This document shows positions 23,001 through 34,010 of a DNA stretch of 64,000 nucleotides, piece by piece. The stretch comes from Limanda limanda. Taxonomy: Eukaryota; Chordata; Actinopteri; Pleuronectiformes; Pleuronectidae. The translations under genes were made by a program, and so were the position numbers. The notes below the pieces were generated by a model. It was not told the DNA's origin, ran no database searches, and saw only the letters and a list, made by a program, of their open reading frames with translations. How positions within the stretch are numbered: the first letter of the stretch is position 1; every line of letters starts with the position of its first letter. The stretch spans positions 23,883,507 through 23,947,506 of the forward strand of contig NC_083637.1 of assembly GCF_963576545.1 (NCBI RefSeq), read 5' to 3'.

Positions 23001-26000
23001 TTTCATTCAGAGTTAGACACAAGTCCAGACATGACTCACCATTAAAAAGAGATGAGTCGGATGTTAAACGACAGTATTCATCTTAAGTCATTACGTTTTT
23101 GTTCCCTCAAGCATGTGTCTGCTAGTGTAGCGAGCTATTTAAGGTGAGTCCTTGGTGTACTCAAAACAATGTGGGTAATTAACATTTAAAAAACTTATAA
23201 GGAGAATAACTTTTCACCGTTTGGCTCATGTTCAATGCTTTAATGGATTTAATTAAGAGCCTGGGTACGTAATTACCGGATCTGCCTAAACTGAGTACAT
23301 AAACAAATGTAAACAAAAGTAGCAGGTCAATAAGCAGTGGATGTTATCCCCTTCATGCTGTACATGTCCTGCTGGTGTGAACACCCAGTCAGTTTAGAGC
23401 TGGCGGTCTCTCTCGTTGAGCTATATCGGTATTCAGGAGAGAAGGCCTTTATTGGCGTCTTATCTGGGCTAAACAGGATCAAGCTAAGAGGATCAGTATC
23501 AGGCTGACAACAAGGAGATGTTTTGGTCTGAATCTCTGAGCAGAAGTGTGCTCTGTATACTCCATACAATCATTCATTAAAAACAATACTTTCAGAGTTT
23601 TCACCCTGGCTGTTGTTACAGGTTTGATCATTAGTTTGTTCACGTTAAAGAGCGTAGTCTCTCTTTCTTTCACTTTGTTTACACGATCAGGTAATCTATG
23701 AAGAATAATCCAGTTTTAAATGTTTATAATCCATAATCTATGTTCATCAGAGACAATTCATCCAAAAATTCAACAGAAAACACAAAAGGCTTTACAGCAC
23801 TGAATGAGTGAATTGGTTTGCAAGTTAACTGATTAATTGAAACTGATCAGAACACTTAAAACAATAAAACTATAAGTGGATTTATAGCACATAAAACTCT
23901 ATTCTCGAACTTCTCAAAAAATGAATAATTTATTAAATAGTAATTTAATAATACAACGTCAACAAATGGGTTCAGGGTCATAACATTTTCAATATGGATA
24001 TTTGATGTGTTATTAATACAGGTAAATTGCGTGTCAAAGGGCTGTTACCTGATTGTGAGGGTTACAAGGTCTTTTTATGTGTACAGTCATTACATTTTTC
24101 TAATGCTGTCTTTTCAGTAGCTAATTCGGAAATAAGAACTGAAGAAGCGACCAGTCAAAATCAAAAACCTTCTCCACTGTCTAGTTATAACCAACACATC
24201 TCTTGTCTCGTAGAAACCAGTTTCTGAGGCTGTTGTAGCCGTGTGTCTACTCTGTGCCGTCTCCAGCTCTGTATCTCCTCAATTCATCAAATCCCTCTCT
24301 CTCCCTCCCGCAGTGCTGTGCTCAGACAGAGTGGGCCAGGTCACCAAGACGTATCATGACATTAAGGCGGTCACCCACCTGCTGGAGGAGGTAAGAGAGA
24401 GACACTCAGCCGATGAAAAGGATTAAAGAGGATTAAACTTAGCTGCCTCTCTGACCCTCACTGTTTTCAACTGTGATTCCTCCCCTAAACTCTTATTGTG
24501 TCAAATAAGTTTTAGAACCATGTGCATGTTGTTAATATATATGTTGATAAATAAAATAAATGCTGTACTTTGTATCACTTTGCAGAAAGAGCGGGATCTT
24601 GAGTTAGCAGCACGTATCGGTCAGTCTCTCCTGAAGCAAAACCAAGAACTAACAACACGCAATGAAATACTGGATGAACAGCTTGAAACTGCAAAGGAGG
24701 AGGTAAAAACCCGCCTCATGACACACACGCTTACTGTTGTCAGTGATGTTACAGTCTGCTGAGCTCCAGTGATCATGACTTATTTTCTAGATTGCACAAC
24801 TCCGACACGAGCTCTCGATGCGAGACGACCTCCTTCAATTCTACGCCAGCACTGAAGAGATTGAGAACGCGGAATCGCTCTCACCGTGAGTGCAACACGC
24901 ACGTTCATGTCCACTGAGGTTGAGGAATGACTGACATTAATATTAAGCTCTTTGAAAGTCCAAGTCTATGACTCAGTCTTTGTACTGTAGATACAGTATC
25001 CTGCATTTTCTGCAACACTGAAGACTTTCCATTACACTTATTTTCTATCATAACATACAGAGCAGCCTCCTCCCTTTAAACACACAGGAATTACCTGTTG
25101 ATAAGTTGCATAGTTCAACCTTGGTCTTTGACAAACTTTTTGCTTGTGATTCTGTTCTTTTTCTTAAAATTGTATTCTTGGGAAATTGAAAAAAAAAGTA
25201 GTTTTTACTGCAGTGCAGTGCGAGCATAAATCAGGTGATAGTGAAGACACTTTGACTCTGAAGTGAGCAACGTGTCTTCACTATCACACTGAAATGTTGC
25301 TTTAGGGTCCAGGCACACATACAGTATGCAAATGTTTGAGTGGCAAACCCTCGCCTCCTGTTTTCATCAGTGCATCAAGGAGGCAAATAAAACCTGCCTG
25401 TCGAATGGCAAAGCAAATCGCAGGGTGGCTTCACATGGAGTTTAACTGTGGTGAACTTTGACCGATCTTGTATTTATGACAGGGCCCTTACCTTGCTGCT
25501 CAGTACACTGAGTCTGTGGGGAAGCAAACACATGTTAGAACATCTCCACTGATCCTCTCAAAGTCACCTGCTAAGCTGTCTACTAAAGTCCTTCCCATCA
25601 GCAGTTAATCATCACCACTATTCACTGTTGTCCCTCTTTTCATTTCCTATCATTGTATCTGCTCAGTCAAAGCTTTTTGAACCATTAATCACTGATTTTC
25701 AGATTTCAGCTCAATCATTTATTGTTTCAGATTTACAATTACAACATGTTCTTTGTAGACAGCCAGTAGACTGTATTTGTAAAACAGTATGAGGGTTGGA
25801 TATTGGTTGACATAGGACCTGAGTATTTGTGATTATATACACTCTGATTTAAGGTCACGGATGTTTCCTATAGATATTTTTGAAAAAGAGTGAAAAGATG
25901 GGTTGTTCAATGAAGACCTACTTTTTGTTTTGTTGCAGGATTAAAAGGAATGAATCGTCCAGTTCTCTCACCAACTTTGTCCACTACGACTTCCTGCAGC

Positions 26001-26711
26001 AGAAACTGAAAGTTTTAGAAGAGGATAACCGGAAACTAAGATTAGAGGTATTTAACATGACACAGTTCCCACAAGGGAAATTTTTATAATTAGTATTTTT
26101 TATATTGAATTATCATTCTGTAATATTTAATTATTTTTAAAACAACTTCAACATACCAGAAATGCAGGATGCATTCTTATTTCAAATTTACAAATTAAAA
26201 TGAAACATATTTCTGAAAATAATATTTCATTAATGTGAGGTTAAAGAGTTGTTAAGTCAATATTTGGGGAAGTAACACCCTTTGTTTTATCACAGCTTAG
26301 GGCTGAATCAGGTGATCATGAATTGAAAATGACATAGATGTTTCACTTTGAAATGATAGTATAATACAATACAATTCATACATGCTTAAAAACTTTGCAG
26401 GCTCATGAGCTCACTACAGAGACGACCAACTACGAGGAGCAAGAGCAGGAGCTGATGATGGTGTGCGTGGAGGAGCTCTGTAAGTGTTACAGTGCAGATT
26501 CAACAGCTGGAAATAATGTAGCTGCAACTTAAGTACAGGGGCAATGATCTGACTTGTGTGTTTCAGCATCTGTCAACAAGCAGGTGGTTGACCTCTCAGA
26601 TGAGCTGGCACGGAAAGTAGAGGACACTCTCAGACAGCAGGAGGAGATCAGCTCCCTGCTCGCTCAGATTGTGGACCTGCAAGCCCGCTGCAAAGGGGTG
26701 AGGGACACACA

Positions 26712-26778
<67 letters not shown>

Positions 26779-29700
26779 ACACATACATACATTAACACAG
26801 AAGCACAAATTATTCCAACAAGGTGTCCTCAAGGAGCAGCCACTCAGTGTATAGCCCTGTGTCATTATGATATATTCCATATTGCTTTGTTCGTGTTATA
26901 CCTTTTACTCTGTGAAGCACTTTGGTCAACCAAGTTGTTTTAAATGTGCTATATAAATAAAGTTAGCACAGAGTGTAATAAGTGTCATTTGCTTTCAAAG
27001 GGTTTCCATGTTCTTTAAGTACCCACCAATGAATTCATTTGAAATCACAGTAAAACTCTTTTAATGTATTCACTCTGTGCTTCCAGCTCACCCATGAGAA
27101 CGAGGGGGTGAACCAGCAGCTAAGTGCCTCCCGTGAGACTCAGATCAAACTGAAATCAGAGGTAAGACGCTGTTAAATACTTCAACAACACACTCCGTCT
27201 TGTCTTCCTGTCTGCATGGCTGAATGGCTGTCAAGTCTCTGCATAGTCGTGTATGTTGTGAGTTCTACAATATATAATTGTTTGGCTTTGTCTCCCCCTG
27301 TCTGCAGCTCAAGGACCTGCAGGACAAGTACTCTGAGTGTGGCGACATGCTCCACGAGGCCCGAGAGGACATTAAAAACCTGCGGAACAAGAGCGTGCCC
27401 AACAGCACGGTGCAGCGCTACACCGCCCTGGCCTCGGTCCTGCCAATGGACTCACTGGCAGCTGAGATAGAGGGCACCTTCCGCAAAGGCCTGGACACCC
27501 CGGCTCCGTCAGAATACAAGTGAGTCCGTCAGTGTGTGAGTGTTTTCTCACCTGTTGGAGGCAAATGTGAACAAGCTCAGCACCAGGATATTTTTCCTAT
27601 AAGTAAATCATCAAGGGTTATAAAATAAGTGCCTGCAGTTTTCCCATCTGACCTTTGGGATGACTCAAACAAAAACACAGCCCTTCAGAACTTCAATTAT
27701 ATTTATAAAAAAATATTGATCTTATTCATTCTTTTTTGTTTTTAATCTAATCCGTTTTAAAGTGTAAAATCCCCTGTACGTTAACATGACATTTTTTGAT
27801 AATGTCTTGCAGGAATATTGAGAACAAAGTGGTACAGGTTTTCTAATTTCAGTGAAAATAATTTAATTTGCAGAGCAGAACTCAAAAACCATTTGGAGCA
27901 TTTTCATGAAACTTCACGCTGATGTTAATCAGGCATTGAATTTATTCCTTTTGGAAGTTTTTGAAAATATGATCACCTTCTGTGTTCTCATGGCAAAGGT
28001 TTGACTCAAGTTTGACACGTTTTGCCAAACTGAGACGTGGCTCTGTACTAAGTAAGAGAAAGAAACCATTCTGTTTTCAGGATATGGATATGAAGAGATT
28101 ACTCTTAATCACTGGCACATTGCAGGATTACTCAATACTAATTACAGGATTACTCTTTACTTGACATAATTCTCATTCTCATCAAAAAATGTTAACAAAA
28201 ATGTAGCTTGCCTTTGCCTTTGACCTTTTCTGATCTATGTTTGTTATTGAAAAAAACTATTGGCTGTTGTTATGTGTGTTAGGTGTTATCACTGAGGGAA
28301 CTTCAGGTAACTGTTGTATAACCAAAGGATCTGCACTTTCAGGTTTTGTGGGTTCTGGGGAAGTGTCCACTCCTGATGACTTTTATAACCACTGCAAAAA
28401 CAATCTGAGATCTAATGGTTTCTGGCACAAATCCAAGCTGACTACTGTGGCTGCTCTTATGCAAGCGGAACTGTTTTTTTCAATAAAAAGTGCTGGCATG
28501 GGTCGAGACTAAATATTTGAAATGATGTTCAGGTTGGGGCAGGGATGGTTACATTGGCAAGGGCTGATTTTAGGTTGGGTTTGGACACAAAAAACTGAAT
28601 GCCATGCGTTGGTTAGTTTGATCTCAGGCGCAGAAAGGTTAAGTGTTTTTATTGACCTTAAAAATAGATAACAACTCACACCGTTTTCTTCCTGTAGCTT
28701 GTGTAAGACAACACTTGCATTAGAGCCGATATTGTGATGGGGATACTGATGGTCTATTACAGTGATGAATATTCAAGTGTGATGACCACTTATACTCTGC
28801 TTATCCTGAAAGGAACCACCCGTGGCGTGTGTTTGAAACAGTGAAGGTGGTGAACAAGGTGGGGAAGCTGCGGTCTCTGTGCCAGTCTCCGGCCCTCCCA
28901 GGCTCCAGCCCGGTGTCGGCTCGCTCCAGTCATACCAGCACCCCCCGAACCAGCTACTATGGCTCTGATAATGCCAGCTTTACCCTGGAGGAGAAGCCCA
29001 GCTCCACTCAAGCTCAGAAAGAGGACAACAGGTGTGTGATATATCGAATGGAAAAATTCCACATGTCTTTACATGTAGGATATTATCAATAACTTAAAAT
29101 TATATTCTTTGTGTTTGAACAGAACAGGGTTTGAAAATGATTTTGATATTGATAATGATAACCACTTATTAAAATGTTCTGTAAAGTCACAGCAGTTAAA
29201 CATTGTCATGTGTCCTCCTTGTAGTGTTGTTGGGCCAAAGCGTCTGGGCCAGCCGGGCACCCCAGGGGGCCAGGACCTGGAAGCTGCTTTGCGCAACCTG
29301 TCGGCCCGCCAACAGAGCCACTCCTCCGAGCGGCCTTTCTTCGAAGTGGAGCGTGAGCGTAAACTCCGTGCCTTGGAAGCAAACTGCGAGGACGGCGAGG
29401 TCTCCAGTGGCTTTCTGACGCCAAACAGCCTGGGCTCCAGCCCGGCGACATCCACAGGCACCAACTACTCCAACGGCAGCTCACGGCACTCCTGTGGCTC
29501 CTCGGCAGGATCCAGGTCCTACCTGCCAGACCGCCTGCAGATCGTCAAACCTCTGGAAGGTAAACCATCCATCCATCATCTAGGCCAGGGGTGTCCAAAC
29601 TTTTTATCCCGAGGGCAACATGCAGAAAAAAATACGAAGGTCTGGGCCACTCGCGCTTCCACGCCCCCTTGCCCTGGAGCAGAAGTAGTGCAATACAGTG

Positions 29701-32559
29701 GGCCATAGTCTATTACATTACATTTCATTTCATTTAACTGACGCTTTTATCCGAAACGACTTACAGTAAGTGCATTAAACCCCGAGGGTACAAACCCAGA
29801 AAAACAAGAATCAAGAAAGTAAAATTTCTTCAAAAATAAAGCAAAACTACAAAGTGCTATAAGTTAGTGCGATTTAAGTGCTACTAAATTGTTAGTTTCC
29901 AAAATTGCTAGTATTTTTTTACTAGTATTTTTATTTATTTTTTCAATTTTTTGATGCGGGCCAATTAAAAATGGACGGCGGGCCGCATTTGGACACCCCT
30001 GATCTAGGCTCTTACTCTTCCACAAATTGAGCTGTTGAGGCAGAATATTACACACACTTCCATCTTGCCTCACTCATCCCTCTCAACTTATTACGGCAAG
30101 ATTCACTTTGATTCGTGAAACAAGTAAACCTTTTTTAGATTGTGCTGCCCCTGCTCTGTTTTCAACCGGTGTTCCTTGTGACTCTGTCCGTCAGGCTCTG
30201 TGACTCTGCATCAGTGGCAGCAGCTGGCCAAACCAAACCTGGGAGGCATCCTGCATCCACGTCCGGGCGTCCTGACCAAAGACTTCAGGGAGCTGGAGGT
30301 GGACATACAGCACGTCTACAGCCTGAACGACCTGGAGGAGGATGAACCCGACCTGTCGCAGCTCTCTGGAGCGCACGCCATGGGTAGGACACTTGAAAAC
30401 ACACTGACTACACACATGCTACATTCAGACAGTTCCACCACCTCTGTCCTGTATATTCACTTTAGAAAATACCCTTTAGAATGGTTTCTGCTAGTAGCGT
30501 TTGTCTGCCATTCAAGTAGTTTCCATTCTTATTTCTTCTAACCGATATAGTTTCCCATCATAGTCTGCTTTATCTTTCCTGTGTAGTTTAACATGCTTCT
30601 CTCCTTCCATGATCGCCCAGCCTCTCCACCTGGTCCCAACCTCCCTCAGACCCCTCTCACACATCCCATTACCACCCGCCAAGTCCTCCAACCCTGCCTC
30701 ATCTTCCCCTCCTTCTCTGCTAGGTAAGAATACACACTGACTTCATTTATTGTTTTACCATGTTGTGTTGTCTTTATCTTTCACAGCTCTAACCCGGTGA
30801 ATTTCCATCTTGGACAGTAAAGCTACATTTGAGCTTGAATCAGATTTTGTACCGATGTGATGGTGATTAATCCACAACCTTGCTTCGATACAGGTGTTCC
30901 AGATTTCATCTTTTCCATCCTGCTGCTTTATTTACCTCTTTGCTGTCGTCTGCTCTTTACCCTCACAGTGGTAGAAAACGTCTGTCGAGGCTCTTTCTCC
31001 AGCTCTAGAAGGAGCATTCGGGGAAAAGTAAGAGTCGGGGGCAGATGCACAATGAATGCTCAGTAAATGTCTCGGATATCACCCACAGACGCACCGTACC
31101 CTGTTTGTCTGACTTAATTGTGTCTTGGTTAACATTTGAAAAAGGTCTTTGGCCTTGATTTTCACTAAGGAAGACTTTATAACATCTGAAATTCCATTTT
31201 CATTGACCCAATCTTCCTGGCTATTTCGTGAAAAAGCGTGTACAGTGCCTCTGTGAAATATACACCCTTACGTCTTACTAACACTTTGTGACACAGAGTT
31301 GTCTAAAGCTGCTTTTCCAAATGCACTGAACTCCGGATCATTTCCTTACATCATCCGGAGAGGCTGTATGTAAGAACACAAATGTCCGAGTGAGAGGCTC
31401 CAGACATTCTCTGGAGATTTTACAAGGCTGCTGGCGGAAGAAACTCCAGAGAATGTCCAGAGCCTCTCAATACAGCTGGAGATTCTCTAGAGCATTCACC
31501 ACGAGCGAGTGGATGTGTTTATGACGTTTCTAACAAACGACAGATGCAAAAATGGAAAAGCAAGAAGAATAAAAATATCTCAGGACGAAAAAGCGGTGCC
31601 ACACACATAGACAACACAGAGGAGGATGTTTGGTGATAATGGCAGATGCTGGTGTTGATGTGCTGTCAACAAAAATAAATGATATCCACAGATGAATTAA
31701 TGTTACATCCTGCCTCTGCCACCCCTCGCTTGAACACTGCTGAGATGTTTGTGTTTTTGTGAACACAACGGAGCGGAGAATCTCCTGCTGCGTTGTCCAT
31801 ATGTGAAAGGGGAAACCGGGAGAAAGTCTGGACCCAATTGTGCAGACATTCTCTGGGGTTCATGTCTGAAAACGGCTGTGCTGTCTCATCTGCTCTTGCT
31901 TTGTTTCTACTCCAACACATTCTTGCTTTGCCTAGGTTTTTATCCTAGCAACCACACTAACATCATGTTTATTCATTTCACAGCAGTGATGCCACTAACA
32001 ACAACTGCACTAACTGAAAATATCATCCTGTTTTGTGTCGTGTATGCACTTTGATGTTTGAACAACAACAGACGGCTTGATTTCGAATCTATTGTGCGTT
32101 AAGTTATGTTTGGTTTTTAATTGTTTTATTTCTGTGCGCAGCCTTCACTCTTTCGGCCCGCCACCTCGTCGGAACTCTGAGCACGTGAGCACTTCATCTC
32201 CTGCCCACCAGCAGCACTTTGGCCTACGAGGCCGGAGCAGCACCACCATCACCCCCGACACCACTGCAAACATAAGCACCTCATCACTGGGACTCCTGCA
32301 GCTGCTGCAAGAGCGCGGCATCTCAGCCGGTCCTTATCCCCACCACCTCCTGCACAACAGCTACAGGACAGAACCTCCATTCACAGCAAACGACAAGGGT
32401 GGAGGCTTGTCATCGGACAAGGAAGCAGGAAGGACATTTTTCAGCTTGAACCTGGTGGGGAAGCTTCAGAGGCTGGGGCTGCACAGGGTGGCCGCCTGGG
32501 GGATGATGGGCCGCAGTAACAAGGAGAGAGAAGCAGCGAGGCATCCACCAAACGTCTGA
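15589..32559 (+). CDS. hap1: Huntingtin-associated protein 1 homologue (TRAK/HAP1/Milton family), 15 coding exons
   Basis: Adaptor linking kinesin/dynein motors to cargo. Exons: 15589-15942, 16162-16350, 24314-24390, 24586-24702, 24791-24885, 25939-26047, 26401-26479, 26567-26697, 27087-27161, 27308-27519, 28813-29031, 29225-29559, 30195-30383, 30621-30723, 32142-32559 (TGA). All junctions are GT-AG and every phase matches, giving 2702 nt and about 899 residues. The first listed exon begins two bases into a codon, so the start exon is missing. Exon 2 has the LPELEIVSLL and YENDDWLHTP blocks; exons 3-10 form the HAP1_N coiled coil (TKTYHDI, ERDLELAARIGQSLL, RQQEEISSLLAQIVDLQ, MDSLAAEIEGT). Exons 11-15 carry TRAK blocks: SRSYLPDRLQIVKPLE, HQWQQLAKPNLGGIL, LGLLQLLQERGISAGPYP and NLVGKLQRLGL. 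TRAK1/2 are the alternatives; position beside gastrin and type I keratins points to HAP1. Exon 1 is Pro/Ser-rich and unmatched. Confidence 0.93.
16990..17131. repeat. Compound (TG)n-(TGTGCG)n microsatellite
   Basis: About 60 bp of pure TG leads into roughly a dozen TGTGCG hexamers and then TGCG units. The whole 142 bp is strictly alternating purine-pyrimidine, a sequence type prone to Z-DNA. The Arg-Thr and Val-Arg repeat frames it creates are not genes. Confidence 0.97.
19959..20157 (+). CDS. hap1: Alternative first coding exon of hap1 (acidic, Asn-rich N-terminus)
   Basis: The ATG at 19959 is preceded by an in-frame TAA two codons upstream. It opens 66 codons that run to a good donor, ACACAAG|gtgaga, at 20157/20158 in phase 1. 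Exon 24314-24390 needs exactly phase 1, and joining the two gives ...REVTQ-VLCSDRVGQ. This parallels the mammalian TRAK1 isoform in which a private first exon ends next to VLCAERVGQ. The encoded segment has a run of Glu (SASEEEEEDK, residues about 22-31) and a poly-Asn tract (about residues 47-56) encoded by AAC/AAT codons. The product would skip the SLLSEAQPNY/YENDDWLHTP block of the long form, giving a shorter protein from an internal promoter. I see the open frame and phases; expression is inferred. Confidence 0.72.
22003..22052. repeat. Perfect 50-bp palindrome built of TTACA/TGTAA units
   Basis: The sequence reads the same on both strands about a centre between 22027 and 22028 (core CATTACATGTAATG). 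Each arm is 25 bases of ATTAC-type units. It forms the left edge of a dispersed repeat. Confidence 0.95.
22053..22240. repeat. Dispersed non-autonomous repeat ('gcttttgtccaaagcgacgtacaataag')
   Basis: The stretch carries the well-known teleost block 'ctgatgcttttgtccaaagcgacgtac' in pieces, then 'atttaggggttcagtatcttgcc' and 'gagccggcaaccttct'. A second copy of its opening segment (gacgctttta...cgacttacagtaag) is nested in the hAT element at about 29715-29790. Confidence 0.6.
25235..25287. other. Perfect 16-bp inverted repeat with 21-nt loop (hap1 intron)
   Basis: GTGATAGTGAAGACAC at 25235-25250 is matched exactly by GTGTCTTCACTATCAC at 25272-25287. An RNA transcribed through it would fold into a perfect 16-bp stem. 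It lies between hap1 exons 5 and 6 and no known small-RNA family is recognised. Confidence 0.8.
26714..26773. repeat. (CA)n microsatellite just after a hap1 splice donor
   Basis: About 60 bp of CA dinucleotides begins 16 bases downstream of the donor of hap1 exon 8 (AAAGGG|gtgagg at 26697/26698). Confidence 0.95.
26890..26970 (+). repeat. Dispersed repeat 3' tail ('aatgtgctatataaataaag')
   Basis: The stretch 'ctctgtgaagcactttggtc' followed by 'ttttaaatgtgctatataaataaag' is the typical 3' end of a non-LTR-derived repeat seen across vertebrate and fish genomes. Only the tail is present, in a hap1 intron. Confidence 0.5.
29586..30001. mobile_element. Non-autonomous hAT transposon (MITE), 416 bp, with 8-bp TSD
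   Basis: The ends are CAGGGGTGTCCAAACT and its inverse ATTTGGACACCCCTG. The element is bounded on both sides by the identical octamer ATCTAGGC (29578-29585 and 30002-30009). An 8-bp target-site duplication plus CAGGGGTGTCCAAA termini is diagnostic of hAT elements. It carries no transposase and includes a segment related to the repeat at 22.05-22.24 kb. It lies in the hap1 intron, starting only 26 bases after the donor at 29559/29560. Confidence 0.92.
31392..31468. other. 25-bp inverted repeat (23/25) with 27-nt loop in the last hap1 intron
   Basis: The left arm, 31392-31416 (starts GAGAGGCTCCAG, ends CTCTGGAG), pairs with the right arm 31444-31468 with two adjacent mismatches. A related fragment (cagacattctctgggg) recurs at 31843-31858, so this may be the core of a foldback-type repeat. 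Confidence 0.7.
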
Positions 32560-32731
32560 CCATCACCACTCACTCCTCTTTCATTCACCGCAGTGGCTTT
32601 GAGTGGAGCCATGGGACACTGCTCTGGTGTCTCCAAAACAAGAGGCGCAGAACCCGCTGGAGCCATACTTTGAGTTGTCCGTTGTGTATAGCACTGTTCT
32701 TTTGTATGAAGTCATGTATAGTAGATAAACT

Positions 32732-32766
<35 letters not shown>

Positions 32767-33630
32767 CATCTTCATCTCAGGACAATCACCTGATCACCTG
32801 ACCACCCGTCTGACTGACACTTTTTCTTTTTACACAAAAAAAAAGGAAACATCTTTAAAAAAAAACTTTTTATATTGTATTTTATGAATGTCATATTACA
32901 GTTTCCTGCCACTGTTTAAAAAAAAAAGTCACCGTCTTTTTTTTGTTTGTTTCTGAAGTGAAAAAAGTCAAGTTGTAAGTATAAATTACAACGAGAGAGT
33001 AGATAATTAATTGCACGTCCTTTTTTTTGTAATTAATTAAAACCACAAATCAAGCCAATTCTGGCCCTGAAGATCTTTCAAATGCACTAAATGACACTTT
33101 GGTCTTCCTGTTCATTAGCTGCTACTCTGAAGAAAGCATGTTGTATATAAGATTGTCAAATGGCATTAAATGAATCCAGAAGCACTGCGATGACTTCTGC
33201 TCCACGCTGGGGGGCCGGCGGCGATGACGCTGACTGAACTGAGTGTCGATCAATGTCGGATCAACTTCTCCCACCGCAGTTCATCGCCTGTTTTCACACA
33301 GCACACATGTCGTCATCAAAGGTTACTCTGGACGTAACGTGTATCTTGAGCCAAACCTCAGCAAAAAATAAATGAAAACAAGCAAATCAGGTCTGCCAAT
33401 GCTGCAATAAAAACAGCCAGTGAGTGTTCTAAAAGCAATATGTGTATTGACTGATTGTATTGACTGAAAAATCCTGCTTGTACAAAGCTGCTGTATTTCA
33501 TGTTATCAGGAACTTTTGAAACTGCTGGGATGTAAATGAAATCAAAAATCCTGCGGGTTGTTCAAAGTGAATTCTCCGTGGTGTTCAGGGAAATGTTCTC
33601 TAACAGAAATACCAGTAGAATAAAGTTATC
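32560..33630 (+). other. hap1 3' untranslated region
   Basis: Non-coding sequence after the hap1 stop codon includes a TG microsatellite at 32734-32764 and A- and T-rich runs. Candidate polyadenylation signals are ATTAAA 33165, AATAAA 33367, AATAAA 33406 and AATAAA 33619. The end of the transcript cannot be fixed from sequence. hap1 and gastrin are convergent, with under 300 bp between the last signal here and the gastrin 3' end. Confidence 0.6.
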
Positions 33631-33912
33631 AATTCTAATGTAAACACCATGGTTCAATGACCTGCAGGTAAAAGGCATAGGATACATGTGGATGCAAAAG
33701 GGAATGAATCAAACACGGGTTTTTATAATTTGTGTTCATCAACCAAACCACTGTTTCTCTGCTGTATAGTCTCTGTTGTTAGCATCACGTGTGTGTGTGT
33801 GTAAAGTGAACCTCCTGTGAATAAAACTGCATTTTCATCAAGTACAGTTCCACATGTCTCCGTGTTTCCTCTTGAATCAAAAGATAAACACTGTATGACT
33901 TCTGCCAAAAAG

Positions 33913-33918
33913 TTTATT
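33913..33918 (-). promoter_or_regulatory. Polyadenylation signal of gastrin gene (AATAAA, - strand)
   Basis: TTTATT on the given strand reads AATAAA on the - strand, about 95 bases after the gastrin stop codon. Confidence 0.75.
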
Positions 33919-34010
33919 TTTAAAGTAGCAGGGACAGTTAAACATTTCCTGTTGAAACATAAAGTATGAACACAAAGCAGGGGAAGCTCTGAGGTCGTCA
34001 CCGTGGCGTC

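Larger units (their letters stand above)
16351..24313 (+). other. Large hap1 intron containing an internal first exon
   Basis: This 8-kb intron separates the exon ending LKYF from the exon starting LCSDRV. It contains a TG/TGTGCG tract near 17.0 kb, the alternative first exon at 19.96-20.16 kb and a palindrome-bearing repeat near 22.0-22.24 kb. Nothing else in it looks coding. Confidence 0.7.
20158..24313 (+). other. hap1 intron after the alternative first exon
   Basis: No exon seen. Apart from the repeat at 22.0-22.24 kb it is AT-rich unique sequence. The acceptor of the next exon (24313/24314) has a strong pyrimidine tract, ctctctccctcccgcag. Confidence 0.6.

Noticed and set aside
28237..28512. 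91-codon + strand frame in a hap1 intron
   Set aside because: Its ends do not fit the phases of the flanking exons (27519 and 28813 join perfectly without it), and no homology is recognised.
29069..29484. Two - strand frames of 92-131 codons
   Set aside because: They are antisense shadows of the GC-rich hap1 exon 29225-29559.
15589..32559. Calling this gene trak1 or trak2
   Set aside because: The protein is TRAK-like along its length, but the convergent gastrin neighbour and adjoining type I keratins fit HAP1. Phylogeny would decide.
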